Source of the DNA: Elusimicrobiota bacterium
GTDB lineage: Bacteria > Elusimicrobiota > Elusimicrobia > UBA1565 > UBA9628
Direction of reading: 5' to 3'
Length of the DNA: 44,754 bases
Assembly: GCA_027406905.1 (NCBI GenBank)
Contig: DAHZHT010000014.1
Span: 1 to 44,754 of the forward strand
Of the stretch, positions 1-9,470 are shown piece after piece (positions within the stretch are counted from its first letter, which is position 1; each line of letters starts with the position of its first letter). The notes under the pieces are model-generated. The model was not told the origin of the DNA. It made no database searches and worked only from the letters and a program-made list of their open reading frames with translations. A program made the position numbers and the translations under genes.

Positions 1-1592
1 TAGCCTTCTTGGTCTAAGACTATATACTCGGGAAAGCGCTTTATAAAATCAGGGCGCTCAAAAACCACTAATCGGTATTGATCATAGCGAAAAAGCGGAG
101 TGGAATAAGGCTGTGGATAACGGGACAATCCGATGCTTTGTCCCAGTTTTATATTTTTTTCAATCCACAAGGCCGATTGATATCGCGTGGAATTGTCGCC
201 ATCATTTAAATATAGATTCCTGACATAAACAAAACAAATCAGGAAATTGAAGAGTAAAACCATAGGAAGAAAAAGGCGTTTCAAGAGCGGAGAAACGCGC
301 TTTGAAACAAAAAATTCGGCGGCCAAAAGAGAGAAAAGCCCTAGAAAAGGATAAAAAAATCGAACGCTGGCCGAGCTGTTTAGAAACCCCCAAACAAATA
401 CAAGAAGAAACCAAAGAAACAAAAGCCCGCCCATGGAAATAACAGCCAGAAAACGCTTCTTGGATTCCGACTTTAAAGCTAAAACAAAACCAGAGAACGC
501 CGCAATCGTCAGGCTATATCCCAAAGCTTCAGGGAAATAGCGAGTCAAAAACAGAATTGTCGAATGAAACGAAAAACCGGCTTTATGCCGCGGATAGACC
601 AACAATTCCCAGACGTAATAACCCGGATCGATAAAAAGGTAGGGATTCGATAGGGCAAACACTAAAAATGAAAGAAAGATTCCTTGACACGCGGGGCGAA
701 AGAGTTTTTGAGAACACCCCTTCCAAAGCCAAACGATGAGAGGAAGAAATCCAAAATAAAAAAAAGACAGATTGCTTCCGGCGGCAAGCCCCGCAAAGAC
801 TCCGCAAAAACGCAAAGCCCTGGCCGACTCCGTTTCTAAGGCCATCACGGACGCGTCCATGCTAAGAAGCGCCCAGAATGCAGCATAGGGATGCGGCTTT
901 AAAACATGGGAATTGGCGATAACTGCCGGAGACAATACAAAAAAAAGCGCGGCCAAAGCCCCCATCCGCTCGCCGGAAAGCCTTCTCCCAAGATCAAAAA
1001 GGACTATTAAGGTCGCCAGCGTCGAAAAAAACATCAGCGCCCGTCCAGCTATATAAAAACGCGCCATCTCTGATGGGTTAAGCAGGTAAAAAGACAAGGA
1101 CCGGCTTAAATGGATCCAGCTTAAATGAGCTAAGACCTCAAGCAAAATTCCGCAGGAGTAGACGAAAAAACCCCCATACTGGATGTAGATCGGTTTAAGC
1201 TTTAAATGAGCGGGATCCATTTGAGCTAAAATAGTAAAGGTTTTCTGTTCATCCGGATTTTGAGACCTTAAGAGAATCGAGCGGTAAGAATGGATGAGGT
1301 TTCCTGGAGGCCACGTCCAGCCGGGTTTAAATTCCTCGGCTCCTTGAATTCTCGGCATGGACTCATCGGTGTCTTCTTGGCGTGATTTCTTCACCCCCTG
1401 ATAAATCTTTTTCCAGCTCGCCTCAAGTTTTTCCGGCATTTGAGGAGCATTCAGCAAGGCTGGAGAAAAAATAGAAAAGCGAGATTGATTCGGCAAGCCC
1501 CATCTCAGTCCAGTCAGCCCAAAAATAAATTGCAAAAAAATAGCCGCACAAATGACAGCCAAGGCAAGCTTGTCCTTAGGCCAGGAAATCAT
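1..1592 (-). CDS. Family 39 glycosyltransferase (ArnT/PMT-like membrane protein), 3' end outside window
   Basis: The open frame begins with ATG at 1592 and runs off the left edge, leaving about 530 visible residues. It has a hydrophobic N-terminal segment (LALAVICAAIFLQFIFGL), then a periplasmic loop with NPDEQKTF, the acidic DE pair typical of the first loop of lipid-linked sugar transferases of the PMT_2/ArnT type. At least eight hydrophobic segments follow. Such enzymes move a sugar from a polyprenyl-phosphate carrier to lipid or protein on the outer face of the inner membrane. The start lies 3 nt after the stop of the upstream family-2 glycosyltransferase, which could make the polyprenyl-phosphate sugar donor. 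The acceptor is unknown. Family is fairly sure; the exact sugar and substrate cannot be told. Confidence 0.85.
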   Translation of the reverse strand, partial: MISWPKDKLALAVICAAIFLQFIFGLTGLRWGLPNQSRFSIFSPALLNAPQMPEKLEASWKKIYQGVKKSRQEDTDESMPRIQGAEEFKPGWTWPPGNLIHSYRSILLRSQNPDEQKTFTILAQMDPAHLKLKPIYIQYGGFFVYSCGILLEVLAHLSWIHLSRSLSFYLLNPSEMARFYIAGRALMFFSTLATLIVLFDLGRRLSGERMGALAALFFVLSPAVIANSHVLKPHPYAAFWALLSMDASVMALETESARALRFCGVFAGLAAGSNLSFFYFGFLPLIVWLWKGCSQKLFRPACQGIFLSFLVFALSNPYLFIDPGYYVWELLVYPRHKAGFSFHSTILFLTRYFPEALGYSLTIAAFSGFVLALKSESKKRFLAVISMGGLLFLWFLLVFVWGFLNSSASVRFFYPFLGLFSLLAAEFFVSKRVSPLLKRLFLPMVLLFNFLICFVYVRNLYLNDGDNSTRYQSALWIEKNIKLGQSIGLSRYPQPYSTPLFRYDQYRLVVFERPDFIKRFPEYIVLDQEG

Positions 1593-1595
1593 CGG

Positions 1596-2354
1596 TTATT
1601 TTCCTTTTCGATACAGGTAGCGCTCAGGCATTGAGGGCAAAATAAAATCAGACTCTCGACATAAAAAATTGTATTTAACGATATGCCCTAAAGCCGCAAA
1701 ACCATCTCTCCAGCCTATTTTTTTTCCCTCTTGATAAGAACGCGGGTAATAGCGGATAGGAACTTCGGAAACCCGAAGATTAAGCTTCGCGATTTTGGCC
1801 GTAATTTCCGGCTCAAAACCGAAACGAGCGGAATCTAAAACGATGTTCTTAATAATGTCAGCCTTAAACACCTTGTAGCAGGTTTCCATATCGGAAAAAT
1901 AAAGCCCGGAAGAAAGATTGGAAAGAGCCGTTAAAACCCGGTTGGCCAAGCGATGCCAGGTGCGGTGAACCTGAAAGCCTGAGTTTTTAAAACGTGAACC
2001 ATAGACAACCTCGGCCTCGCCATGAAGAATGGGCTGAATCAGAGCGGGAATGTCCTTGGGCTCATATTCCAAGTCGGCGTCTTGAATCATAATCAAATCT
2101 CCGGAAGCCAGTTGAATTCCTCGGCGAATAGCCGCCCCCTTGCCGTTATTAAACTCCTGATAATGCGCGACAACTCCCGGATATTTTTCAGCCAAATCTT
2201 TAATCATACCCGGAGAATTGTCTTTTGAAAAATCATCGACAAGAATAAATTCCGTTTCAATCCCATAATTGACTTCTTTTAATTTTTTAAAAATTTCAAG
2301 CAGAGTGTTTTCTTCGTTATAAACGGGAATGATGATGGAAAGCTTAAGGTTCAT
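1596..2354 (-). CDS. Family 2 glycosyltransferase, DPM1/polyprenyl-phosphate mannosyltransferase-like
   Basis: This 252-residue protein has the GT-A fold hallmarks: SIIIPVYNEENTLLEIF near the N-terminus, FILVDDFSKDNS, the metal-binding triad IMIQDADLEYEP around residue 93, and VVYGSRF. The spacing and the DADLEYEP sequence match the dolichyl-phosphate mannose/glucose synthase branch, which transfers a sugar from a nucleotide donor to a polyprenyl phosphate on the cytoplasmic face. No C-terminal membrane helices are visible, so it would act as a soluble or peripheral enzyme. It starts 5 nt after purA and ends 3 nt before the family-39 glycosyltransferase. Together the two form a plausible donor-synthesis and transfer pair. 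The sugar identity is not determinable. Confidence 0.88.
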   Translation of the reverse strand: MNLKLSIIIPVYNEENTLLEIFKKLKEVNYGIETEFILVDDFSKDNSPGMIKDLAEKYPGVVAHYQEFNNGKGAAIRRGIQLASGDLIMIQDADLEYEPKDIPALIQPILHGEAEVVYGSRFKNSGFQVHRTWHRLANRVLTALSNLSSGLYFSDMETCYKVFKADIIKNIVLDSARFGFEPEITAKIAKLNLRVSEVPIRYYPRSYQEGKKIGWRDGFAALGHIVKYNFLCRESDFILPSMPERYLYRKGK

Positions 2355-2359
2355 GAGCC

Positions 2360-3658
2360 CTAAACGAAGCTACCTAAAGCGTTTAATGAAGAATCTCGGA
2401 GAATAGTCTGTTTTAAATCCGGCCCAACCGAAACAATGGGAATGGGAATTTTTAGATTTTTTTCAAGCCATAGAATATAATCTTGAGCGGCTTTAGGCAA
2501 GTCAGAAAAACGGCGAGATTTACTCAAGTTCCCGCTAAACCCTGGAAGGCGGACTATGACGGGCCTTGCCTCTTCTTGAATCTGACGAGACCATGGAAAA
2601 TGAGAGAGGGTTTTCCCTTTCCATTTATAGGCAATGCACACTTCAATCGGCCCGGTTCCGGATAAGGTGTCGAGTTTAGTGACTGCCAAGGCGTTGATTC
2701 CGCTAATCCGAATGGCATGGCGAAGTTGAACAAGATCAAGACTGCCAATTCTTCTGGGGCGCCCGGTCGTCGTCCCATATTCATGCCCTTTTTCTCTTAA
2801 ATAATCGCCTCGTTTAGATTCCATCTCGCTTGGAAATGGGCCCAAGCCCACGCGCGTGGTATAGGCCTTGCTCACTCCCAGGACAAACTCAATGGACGAT
2901 GGAGAGATTCCGGAACCCGTCGCGGCTCCGCCCGCAATCGGGCTTGAAGAGGTGACAAAAGGATAGGTTCCAAAATCCAGATCCAACATCGCGCCTTGGG
3001 CGCTTTCCAAAAGAACATTCTCTTTTCTCTCGATGGCTTGGGATAAAAGAAGAGAAGTGTCTTTCGCATAGGGCTTGATAAAATGGCGAAGCATGGCGTA
3101 ATCGGAAAACACCTCTTTTTCAATTGAAGACAGAGGTTTTAGCCGGGCTAATTCCGCCGAGCGAATTTTTAAATTTTGAGCGACTAATTTCTTAAAAGTT
3201 TCAGGCTCCAGATAATCGCAAACGCGAATGCCAATACGCGCGACCTTATCCTCATAACAAGGGCCAATGCCCCTTTTAGTCGTCCCGATTCCGCGTCCGC
3301 TGTCTTCCCTGAGACCGTCAAGCAAAATGTGATACGGCAAAATAACATGGGCTCCCAAACTAACAAAAAGTCTCGCTTTTGAAGAAATGCCTTGTTTTTG
3401 AAGCCCCAAAACTTCTTCTCTAAACGCGCTAGGGCTGAGCACCACCCCTGATCCTATGACGTTTTTGGTCTGCCTAAGGAGTATCCCGGAAGGAATTAAA
3501 TGCAAGGCATAGCGCTTTTGCCCCACGACCACGGTATGCCCGGCGTTGTTTCCGCCTTGATAGCGCGCGACGTACTGCGCTTTCCGAGCAAGGAAATGAA
3601 CAATCTTGCCCTTCCCTTCGTCTCCCCACTGAGCGCCGACAACCACTAGAATAGACAT
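2360..3658 (-). CDS. purA: Adenylosuccinate synthetase
   Basis: The 432-residue protein has the full family signature: GAQWGDEGKGKIV at the N-terminus (GTP-binding loop with catalytic Asp), NNAGHTVV with the catalytic His, GTTKRGIGPCYEDK, the QGAMLDLDFGTYPFVTSS region, TTRVGLGPFPSE and TTTGRPRRIGSLDLV. It joins IMP and aspartate at the expense of GTP to give adenylosuccinate, the first committed AMP step. Length is normal. The start is supported by an AAGGTGAT Shine-Dalgarno-like stretch just upstream, 4 nt after the stop of the preceding gene. No other purine gene is nearby, so it sits in a mixed housekeeping operon. Confidence 0.98.
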   Translation of the reverse strand: MSILVVVGAQWGDEGKGKIVHFLARKAQYVARYQGGNNAGHTVVVGQKRYALHLIPSGILLRQTKNVIGSGVVLSPSAFREEVLGLQKQGISSKARLFVSLGAHVILPYHILLDGLREDSGRGIGTTKRGIGPCYEDKVARIGIRVCDYLEPETFKKLVAQNLKIRSAELARLKPLSSIEKEVFSDYAMLRHFIKPYAKDTSLLLSQAIERKENVLLESAQGAMLDLDFGTYPFVTSSSPIAGGAATGSGISPSSIEFVLGVSKAYTTRVGLGPFPSEMESKRGDYLREKGHEYGTTTGRPRRIGSLDLVQLRHAIRISGINALAVTKLDTLSGTGPIEVCIAYKWKGKTLSHFPWSRQIQEEARPVIVRLPGFSGNLSKSRRFSDLPKAAQDYILWLEKNLKIPIPIVSVGPDLKQTILRDSSLNALGSFV

Positions 3659-3662
3659 GTTA

Positions 3663-4607
3663 TCACCTTGTCAAGACTCTCCGCCACCATGATGATGAAA
3701 CGGGATGCTTCAGTAAAACGCGAACGGCCTTTATCTTTTTGTCCAAGGATATCGAGGCATCTCCGCAGACCCCCAAAGAAAAACGCGCTCTTAAAAATAT
3801 TTTCGATGAGACGACCTCAACGGCCTCCACCGGAGCCAAGACGGAAGCCGGAACTCCGTCTTGATAACCGCCAAATATTTTCCACAAATAATGCGCCAAA
3901 TCTCGCGAGTCTGAAATGATGGCAGAAATCATGTCTCCGGCTTTAATTTCAGAGGCGGGAATCCCCAGAGGGTCTTCTTCTAGTCCGATTTTAAGAACCG
4001 TATGGTCTTCTTGCCCGTCTCGATGCGCCCCCCGCCGCCGGATGATTTTCTCGCCCATCGGTATTCTCAAAGAGTTAAACTCTCCGAGACTTAAAATCTC
4101 CGCTTTGACCTTGACTTCGACTTTGGAAGAGACAAGCGCCCGCCCAAAGGCGATTCCCAACTCCGTTTCCATTCGTGAAGCGAGAGAGGCGTTTACTTCC
4201 AAAGGTTTTTGAGCGAGAACTTGCCGAAAATACTGGGATAAGATTTGTTCCAAATTAAGGCTCTCGGACTGCAAGCTGCCTTCCCATAAACGCCGGGCAT
4301 AAAGATCTTTCTCGAATTCAAACCAATAGCCGTCCAAGGTCCTGATATAGACGACCGGATTAAAAGAAACCACCGCGCGCGAGCGCAAAACTTCTCCAGA
4401 CTTGATATTAGCGACCGCCAAGGCCAGGCCAAAGCGGGGGTTTGGCAAATCCCTGAATTTAATTTTAAGTACTAAAATGTTTCGCAAGCGGCTGGCTAAC
4501 ACGCTTAAAGCCTTGGGGACCTCATAACCCGCCATCTGAAGGGCCAATTCAGCCTCGGAAGAATCGCAACCAGTCTCTTCGACTAAAATGCCGACTTTAT
4601 CTTCCAT
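3663..4607 (-). CDS. Uncharacterised protein with UBA-like N-terminal helix bundle
   Basis: I do not recognise the full protein (314 residues from ATG 4607). The N-terminus (KVGILVEETGCDSSEAELALQMAGYEVPKALSVL) has the pattern of a UBA/TS-N three-helix domain, as in EF-Ts and NAC: a conserved V..L...TG, then ELAL..AGY..., then KAL. The middle and C-terminal parts are mixed alpha/beta with no signal peptide or membrane span, so a cytoplasmic protein is expected. ATG 4607 is preferred over the upstream ATG at 4670 because it overlaps the xerC stop by 11 nt (ATGGAAGATAA), as other genes in this run do. The longer start would overlap xerC by 74 nt. It sits between xerC and purA, and its function is unknown. 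Confidence 0.75.
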   Translation of the reverse strand: MEDKVGILVEETGCDSSEAELALQMAGYEVPKALSVLASRLRNILVLKIKFRDLPNPRFGLALAVANIKSGEVLRSRAVVSFNPVVYIRTLDGYWFEFEKDLYARRLWEGSLQSESLNLEQILSQYFRQVLAQKPLEVNASLASRMETELGIAFGRALVSSKVEVKVKAEILSLGEFNSLRIPMGEKIIRRRGAHRDGQEDHTVLKIGLEEDPLGIPASEIKAGDMISAIISDSRDLAHYLWKIFGGYQDGVPASVLAPVEAVEVVSSKIFLRARFSLGVCGDASISLDKKIKAVRVLLKHPVSSSWWRRVLTR

Positions 4608-5487
4608 GAGAAATTCGCGAACGCGGATGAGCTTTACCATAAACATCTTTGAGGTGTTCCAGTGATACATGGGTATAAATCTGGGTATTGGAGAGATTTT
4701 TATGGCCCAGCATTTCTTGTAATGACCTCAAATCGCACCCCGCATTGAGAAGATGCGTCGCAAAACTATGCCGAAACATATGAGGGGTTAACCTCTTGGG
4801 CCAATGCAAGTGATTCTTCCATTTTTTAACGATTAAAGCGATTCCCTGTTCCGACAGACGCGTCTGGCGAAAGTTAAGAAACAAAGGCTCTCCGCCATGC
4901 CTTAAGGGCCTTGAGTTAAGATAGGCGCGAAGAGCGCCCAAAGCTTGGTTTCCCACCGGAACGAGACGTTCACGAGAGCCTTTGCCGAAGACCCGAATAA
5001 ATCCACCATTAAAATCGACATCCCCGATATTAAGAGAAGACAACTCCGCCCGGCGCGCGCCTGAAGAATAAAGAATTTCCAAAAGCGCGCGGTCTCTTAA
5101 AGAAAATCGGCCCGTAGCGGAAAAAGGCGCCTCTAACAGGCTTGAGACTTCGTCTTCCGTCATAAATTTAGGAAGCAGTTTTTCTTTTTTGGGAAGGATT
5201 AAGCCGACAAAAGGGGATGCGCTAATAAGGCTTCTTTCAACTAGAAACCGCGTGAAGGAACGCAAAGCGGAAATTTTTCTCAACAAACTGTTTCGCGAAA
5301 GGTTTTTTTTCTTTTGAAGACTGGCGATATAGCCGCGAATGGTTCCTCTGTCTATTCCAGAAAGAGAGTTAATTTGTGAAATCTCAAGAAATTCTTTTAG
5401 ATCGGACTCATATGCTCTTAGCGTGTGAGACGAGTATTGTCTACTCCCTCTCAAATAAGATAGAAAATCGACGATATGCTCTTGCAT
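4597..5487 (-). CDS. xerC: Tyrosine recombinase XerC/XerD
   Basis: The 296-residue protein has the two-domain layout of Xer recombinases: an N-terminal SAM-like core-binding domain (residues about 1-90) and a C-terminal catalytic domain. Catalytic residues are visible: Arg in SSGARRAEL (about 145), Lys in GKGSRERLVP (about 168), the HxxR box in HMFRHSFATHLL (about 239), His in LGHKNLS and the nucleophile Tyr in IYTHVS (about 271). Xer proteins resolve chromosome dimers at dif sites at the septum. The start codon overlaps the topA stop by 1 nt (TAATG). The dprA-topA-xerC order matches the arrangement in Firmicutes, which favours XerC over XerD. Only one Xer gene is in the window. Confidence 0.93.
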   Translation of the reverse strand: MQEHIVDFLSYLRGSRQYSSHTLRAYESDLKEFLEISQINSLSGIDRGTIRGYIASLQKKKNLSRNSLLRKISALRSFTRFLVERSLISASPFVGLILPKKEKLLPKFMTEDEVSSLLEAPFSATGRFSLRDRALLEILYSSGARRAELSSLNIGDVDFNGGFIRVFGKGSRERLVPVGNQALGALRAYLNSRPLRHGGEPLFLNFRQTRLSEQGIALIVKKWKNHLHWPKRLTPHMFRHSFATHLLNAGCDLRSLQEMLGHKNLSNTQIYTHVSLEHLKDVYGKAHPRSRISHGR

Positions 5488-7838
5488 TATTTTTTTAGCG
5501 AATTTTGGGCAAAATCGGCCTCGGCTTCTTTGCGCAAGGCTTGCCCTTCTTCCTTACCCAAGGGCTTTAAGTTGCGGCATTTGGGAAAGCCCGAACAGGC
5601 GAGAAAAAACCCGCGCTTTCCTTTTCTGATCCACATCGGTTTTTGACATTTATCGCATTTCCGGCTGCTCAAAAGCGGACGAGAGTCCATAATCTTTTTC
5701 CCCTCCGCGTCCAGAGAAAACGTGTTTTTGCAAACCGGGTAGCCGGAACAAGCCATAAAGCGGCCCTTTCTTCCGGAGCGAATGACCATGGGTTTTCCGC
5801 AGATATCGCATATCTCGTCGGTCTTCTCGGGTTCAAGCTTTTTTCCCTCCGCATTCAAGGCAATCTTGCCTTTGCACTCGGGAAAACGCGAGCAGGAAAT
5901 GTATTGTCCAAAACGGCTTTCGCGCAAAAGCATGGGGCTGCCACAGAGAGGACAAATTTCATCGGTTTTCTTAGGCTCAATGCGAGACACTGTCATTTCC
6001 ACCGAGGCCTTTTGAACCGATTTTGAGAAAGGCTTATAAAAATCCGCGATAACGCCGTTCCACTCTTCGGCGCCTTCCGCGATTTTATCGAGGCGTTCTT
6101 CCACTTCGGCCGTATATCCCAGGCTGACGACATCGGGGAAATGCTCTTTGAGTTTTTCGGTGACCAAATTTCCCAATTCGGTAACCAGAAGTTGGCGGTC
6201 TTTTTGCCGGCGGACATACCCACGATCGACAATGGTTTTAATCGTCGGGGCATAAGTTGAAGGCCTCCCGATGCCGTGTTTTTCCATCGTGCGAATGAGA
6301 CTGGCTTCGTTATAATACGGAGGCGGCCCGGTTTTTTTGATTTCCGGCTTAAACTGAGTTAACTCTAAAGCGTCTCCTTCGTTTAAAGGCGGAAGAGAGC
6401 GGTCTTGAGGGTTTCCGGAATCCTCATTTCCCTCTAAATCTTCTTTATCCACCGAATAGACCTTAAGAAAGCCTTCAAATTTAAGCGCCCGGCCCGAGGC
6501 GTGAAAAACGGCTTGCCCCTTGCCTTGGATATCGACCGAAAGAGTATCATAAACGGCCTCTTTCATCTGACTGGCGACGAATCTTTTCCAAATTAAATCG
6601 TAAAGTTTGGCCTGATCGGAATTAATGCGGCTCTTGAGTTCATCTGGAATTCTTAAAACGCTGGTCGGACGAATGGCCTCATGCGCCTCTTGCGCGGCCA
6701 TGGTCTTGGTTTGATAAACTGGCGGCGAATCGGGAACAAAATCATCCCCAAAATGATCCTTAATGAAAACCGCGGCTTCATTGGCGGCGATCTTTGAGAC
6801 AGAAAAGGAATCGGTTCTCATATAGGTAATGAGACCCACGGTTTCCCCGTTGCCCAAATCGATTCCCTCGTAAAGAGACTGCGCGGTGCGCATCGTGCGC
6901 TCGGCCGTAAACCCAAGCTTCATAGAAGCCGCCTGCTGAAGCGCGCTGGTGGAAAAAGGCGGCGCGGGACGCCTGCGAGATTCTTTTCTTTCAGCGGAAA
7001 TGACCTTAAAAGCGTTACTGGCAACGTCTAATTCCACCTCTTTGACATCCGGTTCATCTTTAAGGATACTGGTGCGAACCCGGTAGGGCTCTGCGAACAA
7101 ATCGAAGGTCTTGGTCTGTTCGACCTTCGCGCCTTTCCATAGGCTCAAATCGGCCAGGAAAGTCGAGCCTTCCTTTTTAAAGAGAGCCTGAACCGTCCAA
7201 AATGATTCCGAAACAAAGGACTTAATTTCTTTTTCTCTCTCCGACAAAAGGCGCACCGCCACCGACTGCACCCGCCCGGCCGACAAGCCTTTTTTGATTT
7301 TCTCCCATAGAAGCGGAGAAAGCTCGTAACCAACCAAGCGATCGATAATCCTTCGCGCCTGTTGCGCCCCCACTAAATGCTGATCGATATCTCGCGGAGA
7401 CAAAAGAGCTTCCTTGATGGCTGGGAGGGTAATTTCATGGAAGGTAATCCGGCGAGCCTTTTTAGAATCCAAATTCAGGATATCGCTTAAATGCCAAGCG
7501 ATGGATTCGCCTTCTCTGTCATGGTCGGTGGCGAGATAGACATAGGTGGATTTATCCGCTAGTTTTTTAAGTTCCGCGATCACTTTCTTGGCGCGCGGCA
7601 AAACCACGTATTCCGGTTTAAAGCCCTTTTTAACTTCAACTCCCATTTTCCTAACCGGCAGATCTCTGACGTGTCCGAAAGAGCTTTTGACGATGATATC
7701 GCCTTTCAGTAAGCGAGAAATGGTTCGTTCTTTAGCCGGCGACTCGACGATGAGAAGCGATATTTCCCGCCCATTTTTTAATTTTTTCGCGCCGCCCGAC
7801 TTAACTTTTTTTTCTTTAGTTTCTTTTTTTGATGGCAT
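5487..7838 (-). CDS. topA: DNA topoisomerase I (type IA)
   Basis: The 783-residue enzyme relaxes negative supercoils. After a basic N-terminal tail of about 25 residues comes the TOPRIM domain (LLIVESPAKERTISRLL, then LATDHDREGESIAWHL with the metal-binding acidic residues). The catalytic Tyr lies in GLITYMRTDSFSVS at about residue 339. The C-terminus carries three zinc ribbons: CPLCGSPM with CSRFPEC (about 625), CDICGKPM with CSGYPVC (about 673) and CDKCQKPM with CSGFPKC (about 728). A lysine-rich tail ends the protein. It overlaps the dprA end by 23 nt upstream and touches xerC downstream, so translation is probably coupled. Confidence 0.98.
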   Translation of the reverse strand: MPSKKETKEKKVKSGGAKKLKNGREISLLIVESPAKERTISRLLKGDIIVKSSFGHVRDLPVRKMGVEVKKGFKPEYVVLPRAKKVIAELKKLADKSTYVYLATDHDREGESIAWHLSDILNLDSKKARRITFHEITLPAIKEALLSPRDIDQHLVGAQQARRIIDRLVGYELSPLLWEKIKKGLSAGRVQSVAVRLLSEREKEIKSFVSESFWTVQALFKKEGSTFLADLSLWKGAKVEQTKTFDLFAEPYRVRTSILKDEPDVKEVELDVASNAFKVISAERKESRRRPAPPFSTSALQQAASMKLGFTAERTMRTAQSLYEGIDLGNGETVGLITYMRTDSFSVSKIAANEAAVFIKDHFGDDFVPDSPPVYQTKTMAAQEAHEAIRPTSVLRIPDELKSRINSDQAKLYDLIWKRFVASQMKEAVYDTLSVDIQGKGQAVFHASGRALKFEGFLKVYSVDKEDLEGNEDSGNPQDRSLPPLNEGDALELTQFKPEIKKTGPPPYYNEASLIRTMEKHGIGRPSTYAPTIKTIVDRGYVRRQKDRQLLVTELGNLVTEKLKEHFPDVVSLGYTAEVEERLDKIAEGAEEWNGVIADFYKPFSKSVQKASVEMTVSRIEPKKTDEICPLCGSPMLLRESRFGQYISCSRFPECKGKIALNAEGKKLEPEKTDEICDICGKPMVIRSGRKGRFMACSGYPVCKNTFSLDAEGKKIMDSRPLLSSRKCDKCQKPMWIRKGKRGFFLACSGFPKCRNLKPLGKEEGQALRKEAEADFAQNSLKK

Positions 7839-8940
7839 AATGTTGTCCCGGTTCGCTGATAATCAACCCGTCCATTTCAAGTTCAAACAAATCCGAGGAA
7901 AGGCTGGCAAAATCAAGCCCGCAACCCGATGCGATCTCTTCCAAGGCCAAACTCTGAGAACCGATGAATTGTAGAATTTTACGCTTGGTTAAAGAAAGAG
8001 CGCGCGGAAATTCAGGAACGAAAGAATTTGGTTTAGAGATATTCGATTCTTCCTGAAAACACGAGGGCGGCATATCCTCCAACACGTCATCAAAACGCGA
8101 GACCAACTTCGCCCCTTGAGAAATCAAAAGGTGCGGAGCCTCGCTTAAGGGAGAATCAACCGGACCTGGAACCGCGAAAACCAGCCGCCCTTGTTCCGCC
8201 GCAAGCCGAGCGGTAATCAAGGAACCCGATTTTTCCTTTCCCTCGACTACCATCACGCCCCAGGAAAGGCCTGAAATAATCCGGTTTCGCATGGGAAAGC
8301 AGGCGGGCCAGGGTCTTGTCTCTAGCGGAAATTCGCTAAGCAGGCATCCCCCCGTTCCGATAATCTTTTCGGCTAACTTCTTGTTTTCAGATGGATATAG
8401 ATTCAGAAACCCCGAGCCCAAGACCGCCCAAGTTTTTCCTGAGTTCTCCACCGCCGCCTGATGGGCCTCGGTATCAATTCCCCTGGCCAGCCCGCTGACA
8501 ACCGTCAGACCTGAACAAATAGCTTGTTGAGAAAACCGCGCGGCCATGCGCCGCCCATAAGAAGTGGGGGTTCTCGTCCCGACAATGGCCAAAGAATTGG
8601 CCTCGGTCATTTGCCCCAAGATATAGAGAGCCAAAGGCGCGTGCGGCAAGGTTTTAAGAACTTCGGGATAATTTTCCTCCCATTCAAATAAAATCCGCGC
8701 GCCCAGGGATTTTGCGAGTTCCATCTCTTTTTCGGCATTAAATGAAAATGCCTCTCTTTTTAAGCGCTCAGCACAAGGGTAAGAAAGTCCCGAAACTTCA
8801 GCCCAGCTCTCAACCGGCATTGTCCACGCGGAAGGCCCCAATTCTTTTAAAATCTTTTTCCTGGAATCTGGCGAAAAATTAAAAGCCGAGTTCAGTTTTA
8901 AAGCGGTCTCTGCCGCCGCGTCTAAAGAATTCATCACCAA
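7816..8940 (-). CDS. dprA: DNA processing protein DprA (Smf)
   Basis: The 374-residue protein has the Rossmann-like DprA core: LAIVGTRTPTSYGRRMA, SGLARGIDTEAHQAA, GSGFLNLYPSENKKLAEKI and the MRNRIISGLSWGVMVVEGKEKSGSLITA block. An N-terminal helical segment precedes it and a C-terminal winged-helix (DprA_WH, about residues 300-374) follows. DprA binds incoming single-stranded DNA and loads RecA during natural transformation. Its start overlaps the preceding small secreted-protein gene by 7 nt. The next gene up is comM, which also promotes transformation in other bacteria, so the cluster hints at competence. No uptake machinery is visible in the window. Confidence 0.96.
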   Translation of the reverse strand: MVMNSLDAAAETALKLNSAFNFSPDSRKKILKELGPSAWTMPVESWAEVSGLSYPCAERLKREAFSFNAEKEMELAKSLGARILFEWEENYPEVLKTLPHAPLALYILGQMTEANSLAIVGTRTPTSYGRRMAARFSQQAICSGLTVVSGLARGIDTEAHQAAVENSGKTWAVLGSGFLNLYPSENKKLAEKIIGTGGCLLSEFPLETRPWPACFPMRNRIISGLSWGVMVVEGKEKSGSLITARLAAEQGRLVFAVPGPVDSPLSEAPHLLISQGAKLVSRFDDVLEDMPPSCFQEESNISKPNSFVPEFPRALSLTKRKILQFIGSQSLALEEIASGCGLDFASLSSDLFELEMDGLIISEPGQHYAIKKRN

Positions 8941-9470
8941 TCCTTTTTAACTAAATCTCCATCTTCAACCGCGTCATTTGCGGATTCAATTTTAATTCGA
9001 CAGCGGGAGCGGTTGAGGATTTTAACCACCACCGCTCTCCCAATTTTAAACAAATAGCGCGCATGAGCGTCTAAGTCTTTTTCATGCCGGGAAGCGACTC
9101 GGTAAACGGTCAATTGGTCTCCCATTGAAACAGGAACCCCTTTTCTTAGGCGCACATCCGCAAGACTTCCTGGAGGGATCATGAGCTGAAACTCATCGGT
9201 TTCTTTTACTTTAGATGAGCTCTTCTCTAAAACCCATCCATCCGCCTTCCATTTAAGCGGGGCTTTAAACCTCTTAACCGAAGGAAACTGTCCCGCAAGG
9301 CCGGGAGGTTCTGAAATCGATAAGCTTTCCGGCGCGGGACTTGGTTTTTCTTCTTTAGAAAGCGCTTGAGAACTTGAAATAAAAACCGTTGAAGCGCTGC
9401 TCGCGCTTTGAGCGTAAAGATTCCCAAACGACAAAGGACATAAACTCAAAAGAGTAAGTAGGACGCTCAT
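8934..9470 (-). CDS. Small exported protein of unknown function
   Basis: The 178-residue protein begins with a Sec signal peptide (MSVLLTLLSLCPLSFGNLYAQS). A Ser/Pro-rich segment follows to about residue 60, then a compact C-terminal beta-rich domain (GDQLTVYRVASRHEKD, IGRAVVVKILNRSRCRIKIESANDAVEDGDLVKK). That domain resembles the barrel-like region found after LysM motifs in envelope proteins, where a G-rich loop is followed by ...GD.V. No LysM itself is visible. The gene overlaps comM by 4 nt (ATGA) and dprA by 7 nt, so it is co-translated with DNA-processing genes. Function not assigned. Confidence 0.75.
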   Translation of the reverse strand: MSVLLTLLSLCPLSFGNLYAQSASSASTVFISSSQALSKEEKPSPAPESLSISEPPGLAGQFPSVKRFKAPLKWKADGWVLEKSSSKVKETDEFQLMIPPGSLADVRLRKGVPVSMGDQLTVYRVASRHEKDLDAHARYLFKIGRAVVVKILNRSRCRIKIESANDAVEDGDLVKKDW

